The notes below the pieces were generated by a model. The model saw only the letters and a list, made by a program, of their open reading frames with translations, made no database searches and had not been told where the DNA came from. Position numbers and translations under genes: made by a program. Source: CAYWKL01 sp964459095 (GTDB taxonomy: Bacteria; Patescibacteriota; Microgenomatia; Daviesbacterales; UBA10151). From it: a stretch of 18,116 nucleotides of DNA. Shown in pieces: positions 6,213-13,076 of the stretch. Within the stretch, counting starts at the first letter, position 1; every line of letters begins with the position of its first letter. The stretch is taken from the NCBI GenBank assembly GCA_964459095.1, contig CAYWKL010000019.1, positions 1-18,116 on the forward strand, given 5' to 3'.

Positions 6213-8387
6213 TTACTCCTCATCTTCGTCAGTTGTATCCTCATCTGAGCTTTGAGAAGAAAATCCCTCAAGTGTCTCATCCGTTGCATTAAAATCATTT
6301 CTCATACAAGCCCAATCTACTGAATTTACCCTTTGGTCGTCATTAAAATCCCCGGTTTTTTCAACATCCTGCGTTAGAGACCATTGTTTGTTAAGTAAAC
6401 TTTTATCAAGTGAATTAATCACCCCGTCTCCAGAAGGGGAGGGAGCAATATCCCCAATAGGCAACCCAATATCAATTATATTCGTTTGACCACCTGTTTG
6501 AGAGCCTGCTGTAAACTTCCCAAATCTAGCCAAAGATCTTGGAGATTTCACAGAAACAATATAATTTCTTCCCTCTTCAAAGACAAAATTTAATCCTTCT
6601 ATGACTCCTGATCCATTTATCTTGACTGTCTCACTGGCAAGCTTTCCCCCTGAACCTGCTGGATTATCACCATCAAAAATAACAAAATTTACATTATTTT
6701 CAGCATGATTTGGTACAGCAGGGCAGAAGTAGTTTGCTCCAACTGAAAGCTGGATTTCACCTGCAGGAGAACAGGTTGTCTCATCTGAGAGCCCGTCAAA
6801 CCTTGTTAATTTAATAGGATAAGTCTCCGCGCTTCCTGCATTGTTTAAAATTGCTCTAACTTGAGTTTGAGTCCAGGCTCCTCGAAGACCCAAAGTGTTT
6901 GTATCTGACTCAACTTTTCCAGTTGTAGTTCCAAAGAAATTTCCTCCAATGTCAAATATTACTGAGCCACCTGATCTTGTACAGCTAATATCAGTTATCT
7001 CTGGGGTATCTGCAACTATTTCTATTTGTTTACATTTAACTTCAGGCGTTCCTTCATTTGGAGTAAATCTTGCACAAAGGTTTTTTATTCCAGGTGTAGG
7101 ATCTGAAAAAGTATAATCAGTTAATACATTTCCAGCTGAATCCAAATCAAAACTTGTTAGAGTTATGACATTTGATGTGATATTTGGATCCTCAGCCAGT
7201 TCAATTTTTACAGTCGTTTTATCAGAGGGTGGGGGATTATCACCATCGTCATCTCCACTACCTGTTTTTTCTATAATCCAGCCCTGGTGATCTTCATCAT
7301 CACAGGAGTCTATATTAAAATCTTTAGGATTTTGGGTCGATTTTTCAACAGCTCCTGCTTTGGAAACAAGTTTATATCCTGAAGGAACCTCAAGTTCTAC
7401 CTTATGCTCGCCGCTACTAAGACCTGTGAACTGATAAATACCTTTTGTATCATTTGTTTTTGTGGTATCTATAACTTTACCACCCTTCAAAAGGTTTACT
7501 GTTGCACCTTTATACCTAAACCCTTTTTTAAAAGCTACAACATTTCCAGAAGCTTCATCTACACCAGTTACAGTAACATTACCCTGAACTCTTCCTTGGC
7601 ACTGATTAGCCCCACTTAAAGCACTAAACAACTCATTATAAGTATTAAAACACTTTTCATCTCCTCCAATTTCTTTACACCAACAACCATCTGAACCAGC
7701 TCTTTCTTCATCTGGATGAGGGGAATTAGGCTGAGGATTTGAGCATCTAGGAGTAGGCGAGGGAACAGTTCCACCATCTATAGGAGGTTGTGTTTGTTGA
7801 ACATCAGAAGTGCTTGCTCCACAAACTGCAGTACCAGTTGAAATACCATATATATATCCACAAGACGAAGATCCAGCAGGATAATCTTGTCCAGATTGAC
7901 AATTACTCGTCAAACAAGTTCCTGCATTTTTAACATAAGGCAAGTTTCTGTTGCTACAAGCACTGGGATTGTTTGAATTATCATCACTTACTTTATCTGA
8001 ATAAAAACACCCGACAGGGCATCCCCATTCTTGGTTTAAGCTTTGATTTAAGGCCGGGATATCATCAAAATATTGGCAACGGGTTCCAAAACTACAATCA
8101 CTTCCTGAACATGCTCCTAAATTACAAGATATTCCGCCCCCAGGGTTTGATTCCGGATAAAGACAAGTATCAAAAGTACTTCCATCATTATCTTTAACTG
8201 TTCTAGGAAAACAGATTTTTCCGGTTTTTAAAACTCCGGTTCCTCCTGCTGCCCAATAACAATTTTGACCATCTGGACTTTCTGCTTGTTGAGCATTAAT
8301 ACTTTTTCCCATAAAAATAAGCATTACCATAAATCCCAAGCAGATGATTGCGTACTTCAATAGTGATGAGTTGAATCGTATGTTCAT
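6213..8387 (-). CDS. Secreted multidomain protein with Cys-rich region, SdrB-like module and C-terminal dockerin
   Basis: I place the start at the ATG at 8387 (MNIRFNSSLLKYAI, 724 residues), 2 nt after the previous gene; an upstream TTG at 8411 would overlap that gene by 22 nt. A signal peptide or anchor (about 8-32) is followed by a Cys-rich region with 19 Cys (about 43-263), a Pro-rich linker, and an SdrB/carboxypeptidase-regulatory-like beta sandwich (about 265-374: FRYKGATVNL to VPSGYKL). Next come Asp-rich linkers, a possible IPT-like segment (about 462-540) and a further beta domain (about 551-641). The C-terminus is a type I dockerin with two calcium-loop repeats, DGVINSLDKSLL (654-665) and DFNDDQRVNSVDWACM (680-695), then an acidic tail. 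Known dockerins bind cohesins; two cohesin genes follow. No catalytic domain was recognised, so its role is probably structural or adhesive (inference). Confidence 0.8.
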   Translation of the reverse strand: MNIRFNSSLLKYAIICLGFMVMLIFMGKSINAQQAESPDGQNCYWAAGGTGVLKTGKICFPRTVKDNDGSTFDTCLYPESNPGGGISCNLGACSGSDCSFGTRCQYFDDIPALNQSLNQEWGCPVGCFYSDKVSDDNSNNPSACSNRNLPYVKNAGTCLTSNCQSGQDYPAGSSSCGYIYGISTGTAVCGASTSDVQQTQPPIDGGTVPSPTPRCSNPQPNSPHPDEERAGSDGCWCKEIGGDEKCFNTYNELFSALSGANQCQGRVQGNVTVTGVDEASGNVVAFKKGFRYKGATVNLLKGGKVIDTTKTNDTKGIYQFTGLSSGEHKVELEVPSGYKLVSKAGAVEKSTQNPKDFNIDSCDDEDHQGWIIEKTGSGDDDGDNPPPSDKTTVKIELAEDPNITSNVITLTSFDLDSAGNVLTDYTFSDPTPGIKNLCARFTPNEGTPEVKCKQIEIVADTPEITDISCTRSGGSVIFDIGGNFFGTTTGKVESDTNTLGLRGAWTQTQVRAILNNAGSAETYPIKLTRFDGLSDETTCSPAGEIQLSVGANYFCPAVPNHAENNVNFVIFDGDNPAGSGGKLASETVKINGSGVIEGLNFVFEEGRNYIVSVKSPRSLARFGKFTAGSQTGGQTNIIDIGLPIGDIAPSPSGDGVINSLDKSLLNKQWSLTQDVEKTGDFNDDQRVNSVDWACMRNDFNATDETLEGFSSQSSDEDTTDEDEE

Positions 8388-8389
8388 TT

Positions 8390-9148
8390 TTATTCTGGTT
8401 CTATCTTCCAAGTTACTGCGTCTTTATCTCCACCGGTGTAGAATTTATCCGCGGTTCCTGCACTTTCTCCACCACAATATTCTGTATTAGGTGCATAAGT
8501 AGACCTTGAGTTTGGCGCCATTTTGTAGCCATCAGGTATAGTTAAGGTTGCAACTTTTTCACCTTTTGGCAAACCAACAAATTTCGCTTTTATTCCACAT
8601 TTATCCGCATTTCCAGGACACTGCTTTCCAGTTGAAGCTTGAGTAGTTTTACTGCCACCACTTAAGGTAACTCTCGCGCCAGAGTATCTGAATGCATTAG
8701 GTAAATTGTTGCCGCTTTTGCTTTTCTTAGGTTGATTGTTTGTATAATCCCAATTTACATCAATAACGTTTGGGTCCTCGTTGGTGTCATGGGTAATCCC
8801 AGTTACTGCTACATTTGCGTTAAATGACCCGCCACAAGAACTACCCCAATCAACAAGGATAGGGAGGGCACTTGGGGTAGCAGTAGGATTAGGTCCGCCT
8901 CCGCCTTCAGCTGGCCAGGGAGGAGTTAAAATAAGGTCAACATTTGGAGCTAAAGCAATAGGAATAGGGGAGGAGTCTACTACATTAGGTCCTGTAAAAT
9001 TTAAATCAGCTTGTGCTGCTTGGCCTGTTAGAATAGCACGCTGTTCAATTAATCTGACACCTAAAGGAATTGCTAATACTAATATTGCCAGTACTAGTAA
9101 GCTTATTATATTTTTGCGGGTAAACAGCTCCTTAAATTGATCGTTCAT
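8390..9148 (-). CDS. N-terminally anchored surface protein with SdrB-like module
   Basis: A 252-residue protein. A short charged head is followed by one hydrophobic signal anchor (about 14-36, IISLLVLAILVLAIPLGV), a Pro/Gly/Thr-rich linker (about 54-97, including TPPWPAEGGGGPNPTATPSA) and one beta-sandwich module (about 105-252). The module is clearly related to that of the next gene: FRYSGARVTLSGG against FRYKGATVNLLKGG, and IPDGYKM against VPSGYKL. Here it carries a Cys-containing insertion (CPGNADKCG). This resembles SdrD-B / carboxypeptidase regulatory-like domains, which are structural modules of surface proteins. It has no dockerin or cohesin of its own. It is the first gene of the operon, with a promoter at 9167-9196, about a 12-nt leader and no clear SD. 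Function unknown beyond a surface location. Confidence 0.72.
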   Translation of the reverse strand: MNDQFKELFTRKNIISLLVLAILVLAIPLGVRLIEQRAILTGQAAQADLNFTGPNVVDSSPIPIALAPNVDLILTPPWPAEGGGGPNPTATPSALPILVDWGSSCGGSFNANVAVTGITHDTNEDPNVIDVNWDYTNNQPKKSKSGNNLPNAFRYSGARVTLSGGSKTTQASTGKQCPGNADKCGIKAKFVGLPKGEKVATLTIPDGYKMAPNSRSTYAPNTEYCGGESAGTADKFYTGGDKDAVTWKIEPE

Positions 9149-9166
9149 TTAAACTTATCTATATTC

Positions 9167-9196
9167 AACATAGAGCAATTTTGGCTAGATTGTCAA
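9167..9196 (-). promoter_or_regulatory. Promoter of the cohesin/dockerin operon
   Basis: On the minus strand: TTGACA (complement of 9191-9196, perfect -35), an 18-nt spacer and TATGTT (complement of 9167-9172, 4/6). The predicted start near 9160 gives a leader of about 12 nt before the ATG at 9148. Its position fits a driver of the whole 9148-3962 run, whose genes are 2 to 21 nt apart. Confidence 0.6.
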
Positions 9197-9309
9197 TACT
9201 TCTGAATAATATTGTACGACAACAGATCAGGTGTCAGATAACATCAGATAAATCAGAGAATCTGTGTACCGGTTGAATCGGATTTGGTAAGATTCCGCTT
9301 ATCTTAAAC

Positions 9310-9386
9310 GTCATTGCGAGCGTAAGCGAAGCAATCTCTATGCTGACTTGATTAGATTGCCGCGTCACTTCGTTCCTCGCAATGAC
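9310..9386. repeat. 77-bp imperfect palindromic intergenic repeat (CATTGCGAG type)
   Basis: The outer arms GTCATTGCGAG (9310-9320) and CTCGCAATGAC (9376-9386) are perfect complements. Inner arms GCAATCT (9331-9337) and AGATTGC (9354-9360) also pair, around a 16-nt loop. The flanks between them pair partly (CGAA with TTCG). From general knowledge, repeats with these CATTGCGAG...GCAATCT arms recur between genes in many unrelated bacteria. They have no coding potential; a 64-codon reading frame through it is a side effect. It may be a MITE-like or REP-type element. Confidence 0.8.
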
Positions 9387-9676
9387 AACTTTAGTTATCC
9401 TATCCGAGCTCTTAGATTCGAAGCCCAAAATCCCCCCTAAAACGGTTTTTTAATGGGGAAGAGCACTGTTTAATCATCCTAAGATTAGGTTGTTCCAAAG
9501 GGCTAAACGAAATATTTTTTATTTTAAACAAATGAGAAATAATTAGATAAGAAAAAATGACCAAAAATATAAAAAATGAAGCTATTAAGTATGAATAAAA
9601 AAATCCTTGATTTTTGTACCAATAAACTTTTTAATTAAGCCTAATGTACCTCTCCAACTAAACCTGGCTGATGTCG

Positions 9677-10036
9677 TATAATCTATATTGTGCGACAATG
9701 ATAGGTAGAAATAGTTGTCATTTAGCCTCACTTAGGGGGTATGACGAGGCTAGCTACTGGTTGTTCGTGCTCATAGCCATCTCTAGTTAACTGCTTACAT
9801 GTCTACAAGTATCCTTCTTCTCTATTTAGTGGTTCGGGTTTTTTTCACGCGTGTAAACTAACTTCTATAAATTAAAGAAAGCGACTGTTAAATGTAAGAA
9901 TCACAAGTTATCCACAAGCAGGCTTTAGGGTATGAAGCTGCTCTAAGACAACGATCATTAGAGTAAGCGTAATACCCGCAAGCTTATGCACCACGAACAC
10001 TGTGAGTGGCAAATAAGCTTATAGTTTTCTAATTAC
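9677..10036 (+). ncRNA. Candidate structured RNA, family not recognised
   Basis: A perfect -10 hexamer TATAAT (9677-9682, no good -35) precedes a series of inverted repeats: TAGCCTC/GAGGCTA (around 9723-9752, 7 bp), GGCTA/TAGCC (9748-9778, competing with the first), GGGTAT/ATACCC (9928-9933 with 9972-9977) enclosing GCT/AGC and CTCTA/TAGAG, and AAGCTTAT/ATAAGCTT (9980-9987 with 10013-10020) enclosing CCAC/GTGG. The last stem is followed by ATAGTTTTCT, a weak terminator-like tail on the plus strand. I checked by eye for tmRNA, RNase P RNA, SRP RNA and tRNA signatures and saw none. The strand and ends are uncertain. Confidence 0.3.
9908..9916. other. Perfect DnaA-box sequence
   Basis: TTATCCACA, the consensus DnaA box, in the intergenic region. 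It stands alone: no second perfect box, no dnaA or dnaN nearby, and the genes do not diverge here, so it is not evidence for oriC by itself. Confidence 0.3.
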
Positions 10037-10123
10037 TCAAAAGCTAGTACTGTATCAAACTATATCAAGAACCTGATATTAAAGACTTATATTTTTTTAT
10101 TTCTGCGATATCACAACTCCCAC

Positions 10124-10144
10124 TTCCCTGTTTTCTTTAGGGAA
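10124..10144 (-). terminator. Hairpin directly after the ruvC-operon membrane protein gene
   Basis: TTCCCT/AGGGAA, a 6-bp stem with a 9-nt loop, begins right after the stop codon (10145-10147) on the minus strand. No U-run follows, so it is a weak terminator or an mRNA 3'-end stabiliser. Confidence 0.35.
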
Positions 10145-10960
10145 TTAGCTAGTCCAAGACGTAACTAAATTTAGAACAAATAAAACTAGAAAACCAATGA
10201 TTCCATATTCCCAAACAAGCCTACCTGTGAATCTATCCTTCAGGAGATGATGAAGTAACCCTAAAAGACAATAAAGATATATAGAAAGACTGACTGACCA
10301 AAGAAGGGGTAGCACAGGCCAAAAGGATAAAGCTAAAGCAAGCTCCCCTACTAATAAACTTACAACAAAGCAGTAAACTAGTGTTTGATTTTTAATTGTT
10401 TGCATTTCAACGCTCCATAAAACTGAAATTGACAAAATAAAGCTTATTAAAAATACTACTAAACTGTTTGTGTAAAAATTTAACCTAAGAGTATAAATTA
10501 CACTAAAAAGCAAAATCGCGGTAAGCATTGTAAAAATTAGTGATGCAGTTGAAGCTGCCCTATATAAAGGTATTGTTCGCAAAGAAGCAACATTAAAAAC
10601 GTTTTGTGAAAGCAAAATTAAATATATAAGTGCGCTTACAATTATTGCTGCAGGAGCTCTTGTGAGCCATCTTATATAGTTGGGATTTAGTACAAAATAG
10701 AAACTTGCTGCGCCTAAACAAAATAAAGTAGGCAAAGTAAGAACTGTAATCAACTTCTGTTTGTTCATTCCTTCCCAAAGAGCCCAAAGAGAAAAAATAT
10801 ATGAAAGAAGTCCAAAAATAAGAATTGTATAATATCTTTTGTAAAAGATATTAGAAGAAAGAGTGGTAAGCATAAAGGCTATACCTAAAATTACAGATGC
10901 AGCAACTATTTTGCGCCTTTTTGTTAGGTCAAAACTCTTTTTCACTTTATTTTTTTGCAA
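10145..10960 (-). CDS. Polytopic membrane protein of unknown function
   Basis: Up to 271 residues, with a basic N-terminus (KNKVKKSFDLTKRRK) and eight or so hydrophobic segments filling the rest (about 17-32, 44-64, 70-90, 101-118, 134-155, 162-183, 190-232, 250-268). I do not recognise the family, and no catalytic or transport motif is visible. The start is uncertain: TTG at 10960 overlaps ruvC by 14 nt, while GTG at 10945 would begin 1 nt after the ruvC stop and drop five residues. Neither has an SD. It is the last gene of the YebC-ruvC run, so it is co-transcribed with DNA repair genes, but that does not reveal its role. Confidence 0.7.
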   Translation of the reverse strand: MQKNKVKKSFDLTKRRKIVAASVILGIAFMLTTLSSNIFYKRYYTILIFGLLSYIFSLWALWEGMNKQKLITVLTLPTLFCLGAASFYFVLNPNYIRWLTRAPAAIIVSALIYLILLSQNVFNVASLRTIPLYRAASTASLIFTMLTAILLFSVIYTLRLNFYTNSLVVFLISFILSISVLWSVEMQTIKNQTLVYCFVVSLLVGELALALSFWPVLPLLWSVSLSIYLYCLLGLLHHLLKDRFTGRLVWEYGIIGFLVLFVLNLVTSWTS

Positions 10961-11495
10961 TTTTTAAAACATGACAGATTGCGATAGCCAACGCATCTAT
11001 TGCGTCATCTGCAAATTTTTTCCTTCTTTTCCCTGAAATTGATGGATTCAGAAGCTCTCTAGTCTTTCTGCCGTTTTTCCCTAAGAATCTTCTTACTCCC
11101 TCATGAACCTCTCTTTTATCAGCCCTGCCTCCACCTGCAACCATTAGCTTTACCTGAGGACCAGTGTATTCATGAATAGGTACACTGTGGGTTCCTGCAG
11201 AAAGCATTACCACTCCCCTAGCCTGTCCTACAGTTATTGCTGTCTTAGTATTAGCTCCAAAAAAAAGAAGCTCAATAACTATTAAATCTGGTCTAAATCT
11301 TTCTATCAAGTTCTCCATACCATGATGTAGTTCTAGAAGTCTTTTTGTCATAACATCCTCTTTGGAAGTTGAAATACAACCATAATCCACAAGTTCTAAA
11401 TCGTAATCAAATTCCCTGCCTAAAATATCATCAGGAACTTTGATTACACCATAACCTGTTGTTGCAGTACCGGGATCAATACCAAGAATTATCAT
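10947..11495 (-). CDS. ruvC: Holliday junction resolvase RuvC
   Basis: A 182-residue RuvC, the endonuclease that cuts Holliday junctions with RuvAB in recombinational repair. Motifs: GIDPGTATTGYG with catalytic Asp7, VIELLFFGANTKTA with Glu75, and the C-terminal acid pair in FADDAIDALAIAICH (Asp164 and Asp167, matching E. coli Asp138 and Asp141). The conserved QARGV (91-95) and EYTGPQVK (109-116) are present. Between KREVHEGVRRFLG and the acidic motif there is a basic stretch (about 140-160, GRKTRELLNPSISGKRRKK) somewhat longer than in E. coli. The ATG overlaps the YebC-family stop by 4 nt (ATGA), the sign of coupled translation. RuvA and RuvB are not in the window. Confidence 0.95.
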   Translation of the reverse strand: MIILGIDPGTATTGYGVIKVPDDILGREFDYDLELVDYGCISTSKEDVMTKRLLELHHGMENLIERFRPDLIVIELLFFGANTKTAITVGQARGVVMLSAGTHSVPIHEYTGPQVKLMVAGGGRADKREVHEGVRRFLGKNGRKTRELLNPSISGKRRKKFADDAIDALAIAICHVLKIAKK

Positions 11496-12229
11496 ATAAC
11501 AAAATTACTATATACTTTTTGTACGTCTCCCTGCTCCTCTAGTTCCCTTGCAAAATCCAGTACTTTTTCTGCCAATTCTTTTGAATTAATTTCAACGCTA
11601 ACGCTTGGTTTAAGAGAGGCGCTTGCCTCCTCTACTACAAATCCTGCCCGAGTAATTTTATTGCTCATATTAGCTAATTCATTACGTTCTACATATACCA
11701 AATATTTTTGTAGATTTTCTTCCAAAAAATCTTCTATATCCTGTGCACCTAAATCAATTAACTCTAAAATTTCATCCTCCATTAAATCCCCCCTAGATCT
11801 TAATTTTATTCTTCCTTTTGTATCAAACATATAACTAGTGCTTCCTAATGATCCTAAAACCCCTCCTGATCTTTCAAATATATTCCTTATTTCCTGAAGA
11901 GTTCTCAAACGATTATCTGTTATAGCTTCAACTATAAATGCTACCTTGCCAGGGCCAAACCCTTCAAATGCTACTTCCTCCACAGTTTGACCAGGAAGTC
12001 TTCCCAACCCTCTATCTATTGCCCTTTGTACATTTTCCTTGGGCATATTAGCAGCTCTTGCTGCCTCTAGTGCCATTCGAAGTCTTGGATTTGCATTAAA
12101 GTCGCCGCTGCCACCTACTTTTGCAGCAATAGCTATTGTATTTGCAATTTTAGTAAAAGTCATTCCCCGCTTTATATCTGCAGCGCCTTTTTGCCTTTTT
12201 ATTGTCGACCACTTAGAGTGTCCGCTCAT
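11492..12229 (-). CDS. YebC/TACO1-family regulatory protein
   Basis: I set the start at the ATG at 12229, giving the family's typical N-terminus MSGHSKWSTIKRQKGAAD and 245 residues; an in-frame ATG at 12283 would add 18 atypical residues and cross the promoter. Conserved stretches follow: KRGMTFTKIANTI, NPRLRMALEAARAANMPKEN, IDRGLG, EGFGPG, ALIFVEA-like VAFIVEAITDNRLRT and GGVLGSLGSTSYMF. Known members are cytoplasmic; some act as transcription factors, others help translation of proline-rich stretches. Its place before ruvC matches the conserved yebC-ruvC gene order in many bacteria. A TTGTCA/TAGAAT promoter sits 10 nt upstream, giving a nearly leaderless mRNA. Confidence 0.95.
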   Translation of the reverse strand: MSGHSKWSTIKRQKGAADIKRGMTFTKIANTIAIAAKVGGSGDFNANPRLRMALEAARAANMPKENVQRAIDRGLGRLPGQTVEEVAFEGFGPGKVAFIVEAITDNRLRTLQEIRNIFERSGGVLGSLGSTSYMFDTKGRIKLRSRGDLMEDEILELIDLGAQDIEDFLEENLQKYLVYVERNELANMSNKITRAGFVVEEASASLKPSVSVEINSKELAEKVLDFARELEEQGDVQKVYSNFVI

Positions 12230-12239
12230 GTAGGAAACA

Positions 12240-12269
12240 ATTCTAACATCAGGACTTTGGTATTGACAA
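12240..12269 (-). promoter_or_regulatory. Promoter of the YebC-ruvC operon
   Basis: Minus strand: TTGTCA (complement of 12264-12269, 5/6), an 18-nt spacer and TAGAAT (complement of 12240-12245, 5/6). The -10 ends 10 nt before the ATG at 12229, predicting a leader of only a few nt. The -35 overlaps that of the divergent promoter by 5 nt. Confidence 0.55.
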
Positions 12270-12291
12270 GCAAACATCACCAAAATATACT
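12263..12291 (+). promoter_or_regulatory. Promoter of the TPR-protein gene
   Basis: Plus strand: TTGACA (12263-12268, 6/6), a 17-nt spacer and TATACT (12286-12291, 5/6). Predicted start about 12298, only about 4 nt before the ATG at 12302, so the message is nearly leaderless. This is among the best promoter matches in the window and supports the chosen start. Confidence 0.65.
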
Positions 12292-12301
12292 TAAAAACTT
12301 G

Positions 12302-13075
12302 ATGGTAGACTCCTCTTCTTCACACCCTAATCCACTAGAACTTGAAACTAAAGCAATAGAGGCAGCCCTGAGCAGTAACTGGATTGAAGCTGAAGAAATC
12401 AACAAGAAAATAATTAAAGAGGACCCAAGCAACATTCCCTGTCTTAACAGGCTTGGAAGAGCATTAATTGAGCTTGGAAAAATAACCCAAGCTAAAAAAA
12501 TTTACCAAAGCGTTTTGAACCTTGATCCTTACAATCCCATTGCACAAAAAAATCTCAAGAAACTTCAAACTATTAAAAATAAAAAATTTGAGCCTGAAAA
12601 ACTACAAAGCGGCGAAAAGGTTATTTCCTCAAATGGCCCTTTTTTTTCCGCTTCTTTTTTTCTTGAGGAAGCAGGAGTTACAAAAGTAGTAAGCTTGATC
12701 AAAGTTGCAGAGCCTCAAAGACTCTCAAGGCTTTATGCTGGAGGGGAAGTAAACTTAATTACAAAAAACAGAGGAATAACAATAACTGATTCAGAAAACA
12801 ATTATCTTGGTGTTTTAGCAGACGACACAGCCCACCTTCTTTTAAAACTTATCAGAGGAGGTAATAGATACTGTGCATTAATTAAATCAGTAAAAACTAA
12901 TGGCCTAAGTATTCTTATTAGAGAAACATACCGCTCAAAAAGATTTAAAAACCAACCGTCTTTCTTAGATTCCTCCAGTGTACATGCTTTCTCTTCAGAT
13001 AATATATCTTTGGCATCATATGAAAATTCAAACCGAGACTTAGAAGAATCTGAAGAATCAGAGGAAACTCTCTAA
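12302..13075 (+). CDS. TPR-repeat protein with C-terminal HIRAN-like region
   Basis: A 257-residue protein from the ATG at 12302. The frame is open further upstream, but an earlier start would lie across the promoter and the YebC gene. Residues about 11-88 form two tetratricopeptide-like helix pairs (EAEEINKKIIKEDPSN and QAKKIYQSVLNLDPYNP), which usually mediate protein contacts. The segment about 150-208 (TDSENNYLGVLADDTAHLLLKLIRGGNRY and following) resembles HIRAN-type domains, which bind DNA ends in eukaryotic relatives, but the similarity is weak. The C-terminus is Ser/Glu-rich and acidic. No signal peptide, so probably cytoplasmic. It is divergent from the YebC gene and ends 1 nt from the convergent LCP gene. 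Specific function unknown. Confidence 0.75.
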   Translation: MVDSSSSHPNPLELETKAIEAALSSNWIEAEEINKKIIKEDPSNIPCLNRLGRALIELGKITQAKKIYQSVLNLDPYNPIAQKNLKKLQTIKNKKFEPEKLQSGEKVISSNGPFFSASFFLEEAGVTKVVSLIKVAEPQRLSRLYAGGEVNLITKNRGITITDSENNYLGVLADDTAHLLLKLIRGGNRYCALIKSVKTNGLSILIRETYRSKRFKNQPSFLDSSSVHAFSSDNISLASYENSNRDLEESEESEETL

Positions 13076-13076
13076 A

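Larger units (their letters stand above)
9149..10144. other. About 1 kb without protein genes
   Basis: No believable protein gene on either strand. From left to right it holds the operon promoter, a 77-bp palindromic repeat (9310-9386), a very AT-rich stretch (9500-9640, roughly 20-25% GC by my count), a GC-richer block with several inverted repeats (9660-10036; up to about 50% GC in 9721-9780 and about 44% in 9901-10020), one perfect DnaA box and a hairpin just after the stop of the next gene. The genes on both sides are on the minus strand. Confidence 0.75.

Noticed and set aside
8388..8411. Upstream TTG start for the dockerin protein
   Set aside because: It would overlap the previous gene by 22 nt and put charged residues before the signal peptide; the ATG at 8387 fits better.
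9234..9428. 64-codon minus-strand reading frame
   Set aside because: It runs through the palindromic repeat; its residues are the usual translation of such a repeat, and it has no SD or promoter.
9431..9458. Hairpin CCCC...GGGG with inner AAAAC/GTTTT
   Set aside because: The T-run is inside the stem, not after it, and the outer arms are separated by unpaired bases; it explains no neighbouring gene.
9149..10144. Replication origin
   Set aside because: Only one DnaA box, no dnaA/dnaN/gidA genes, and genes on both sides read the same way.
12230..12283. Upstream ATG extension of the YebC-family gene
   Set aside because: The 18 extra residues are not family-like and cover the promoter; MSGHSKWSTIK is the standard N-terminus.
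12191..12301. Upstream extension of the TPR protein
   Set aside because: It overlaps the YebC gene on the other strand and the promoter; the ATG at 12302 sits just after the predicted transcript start.
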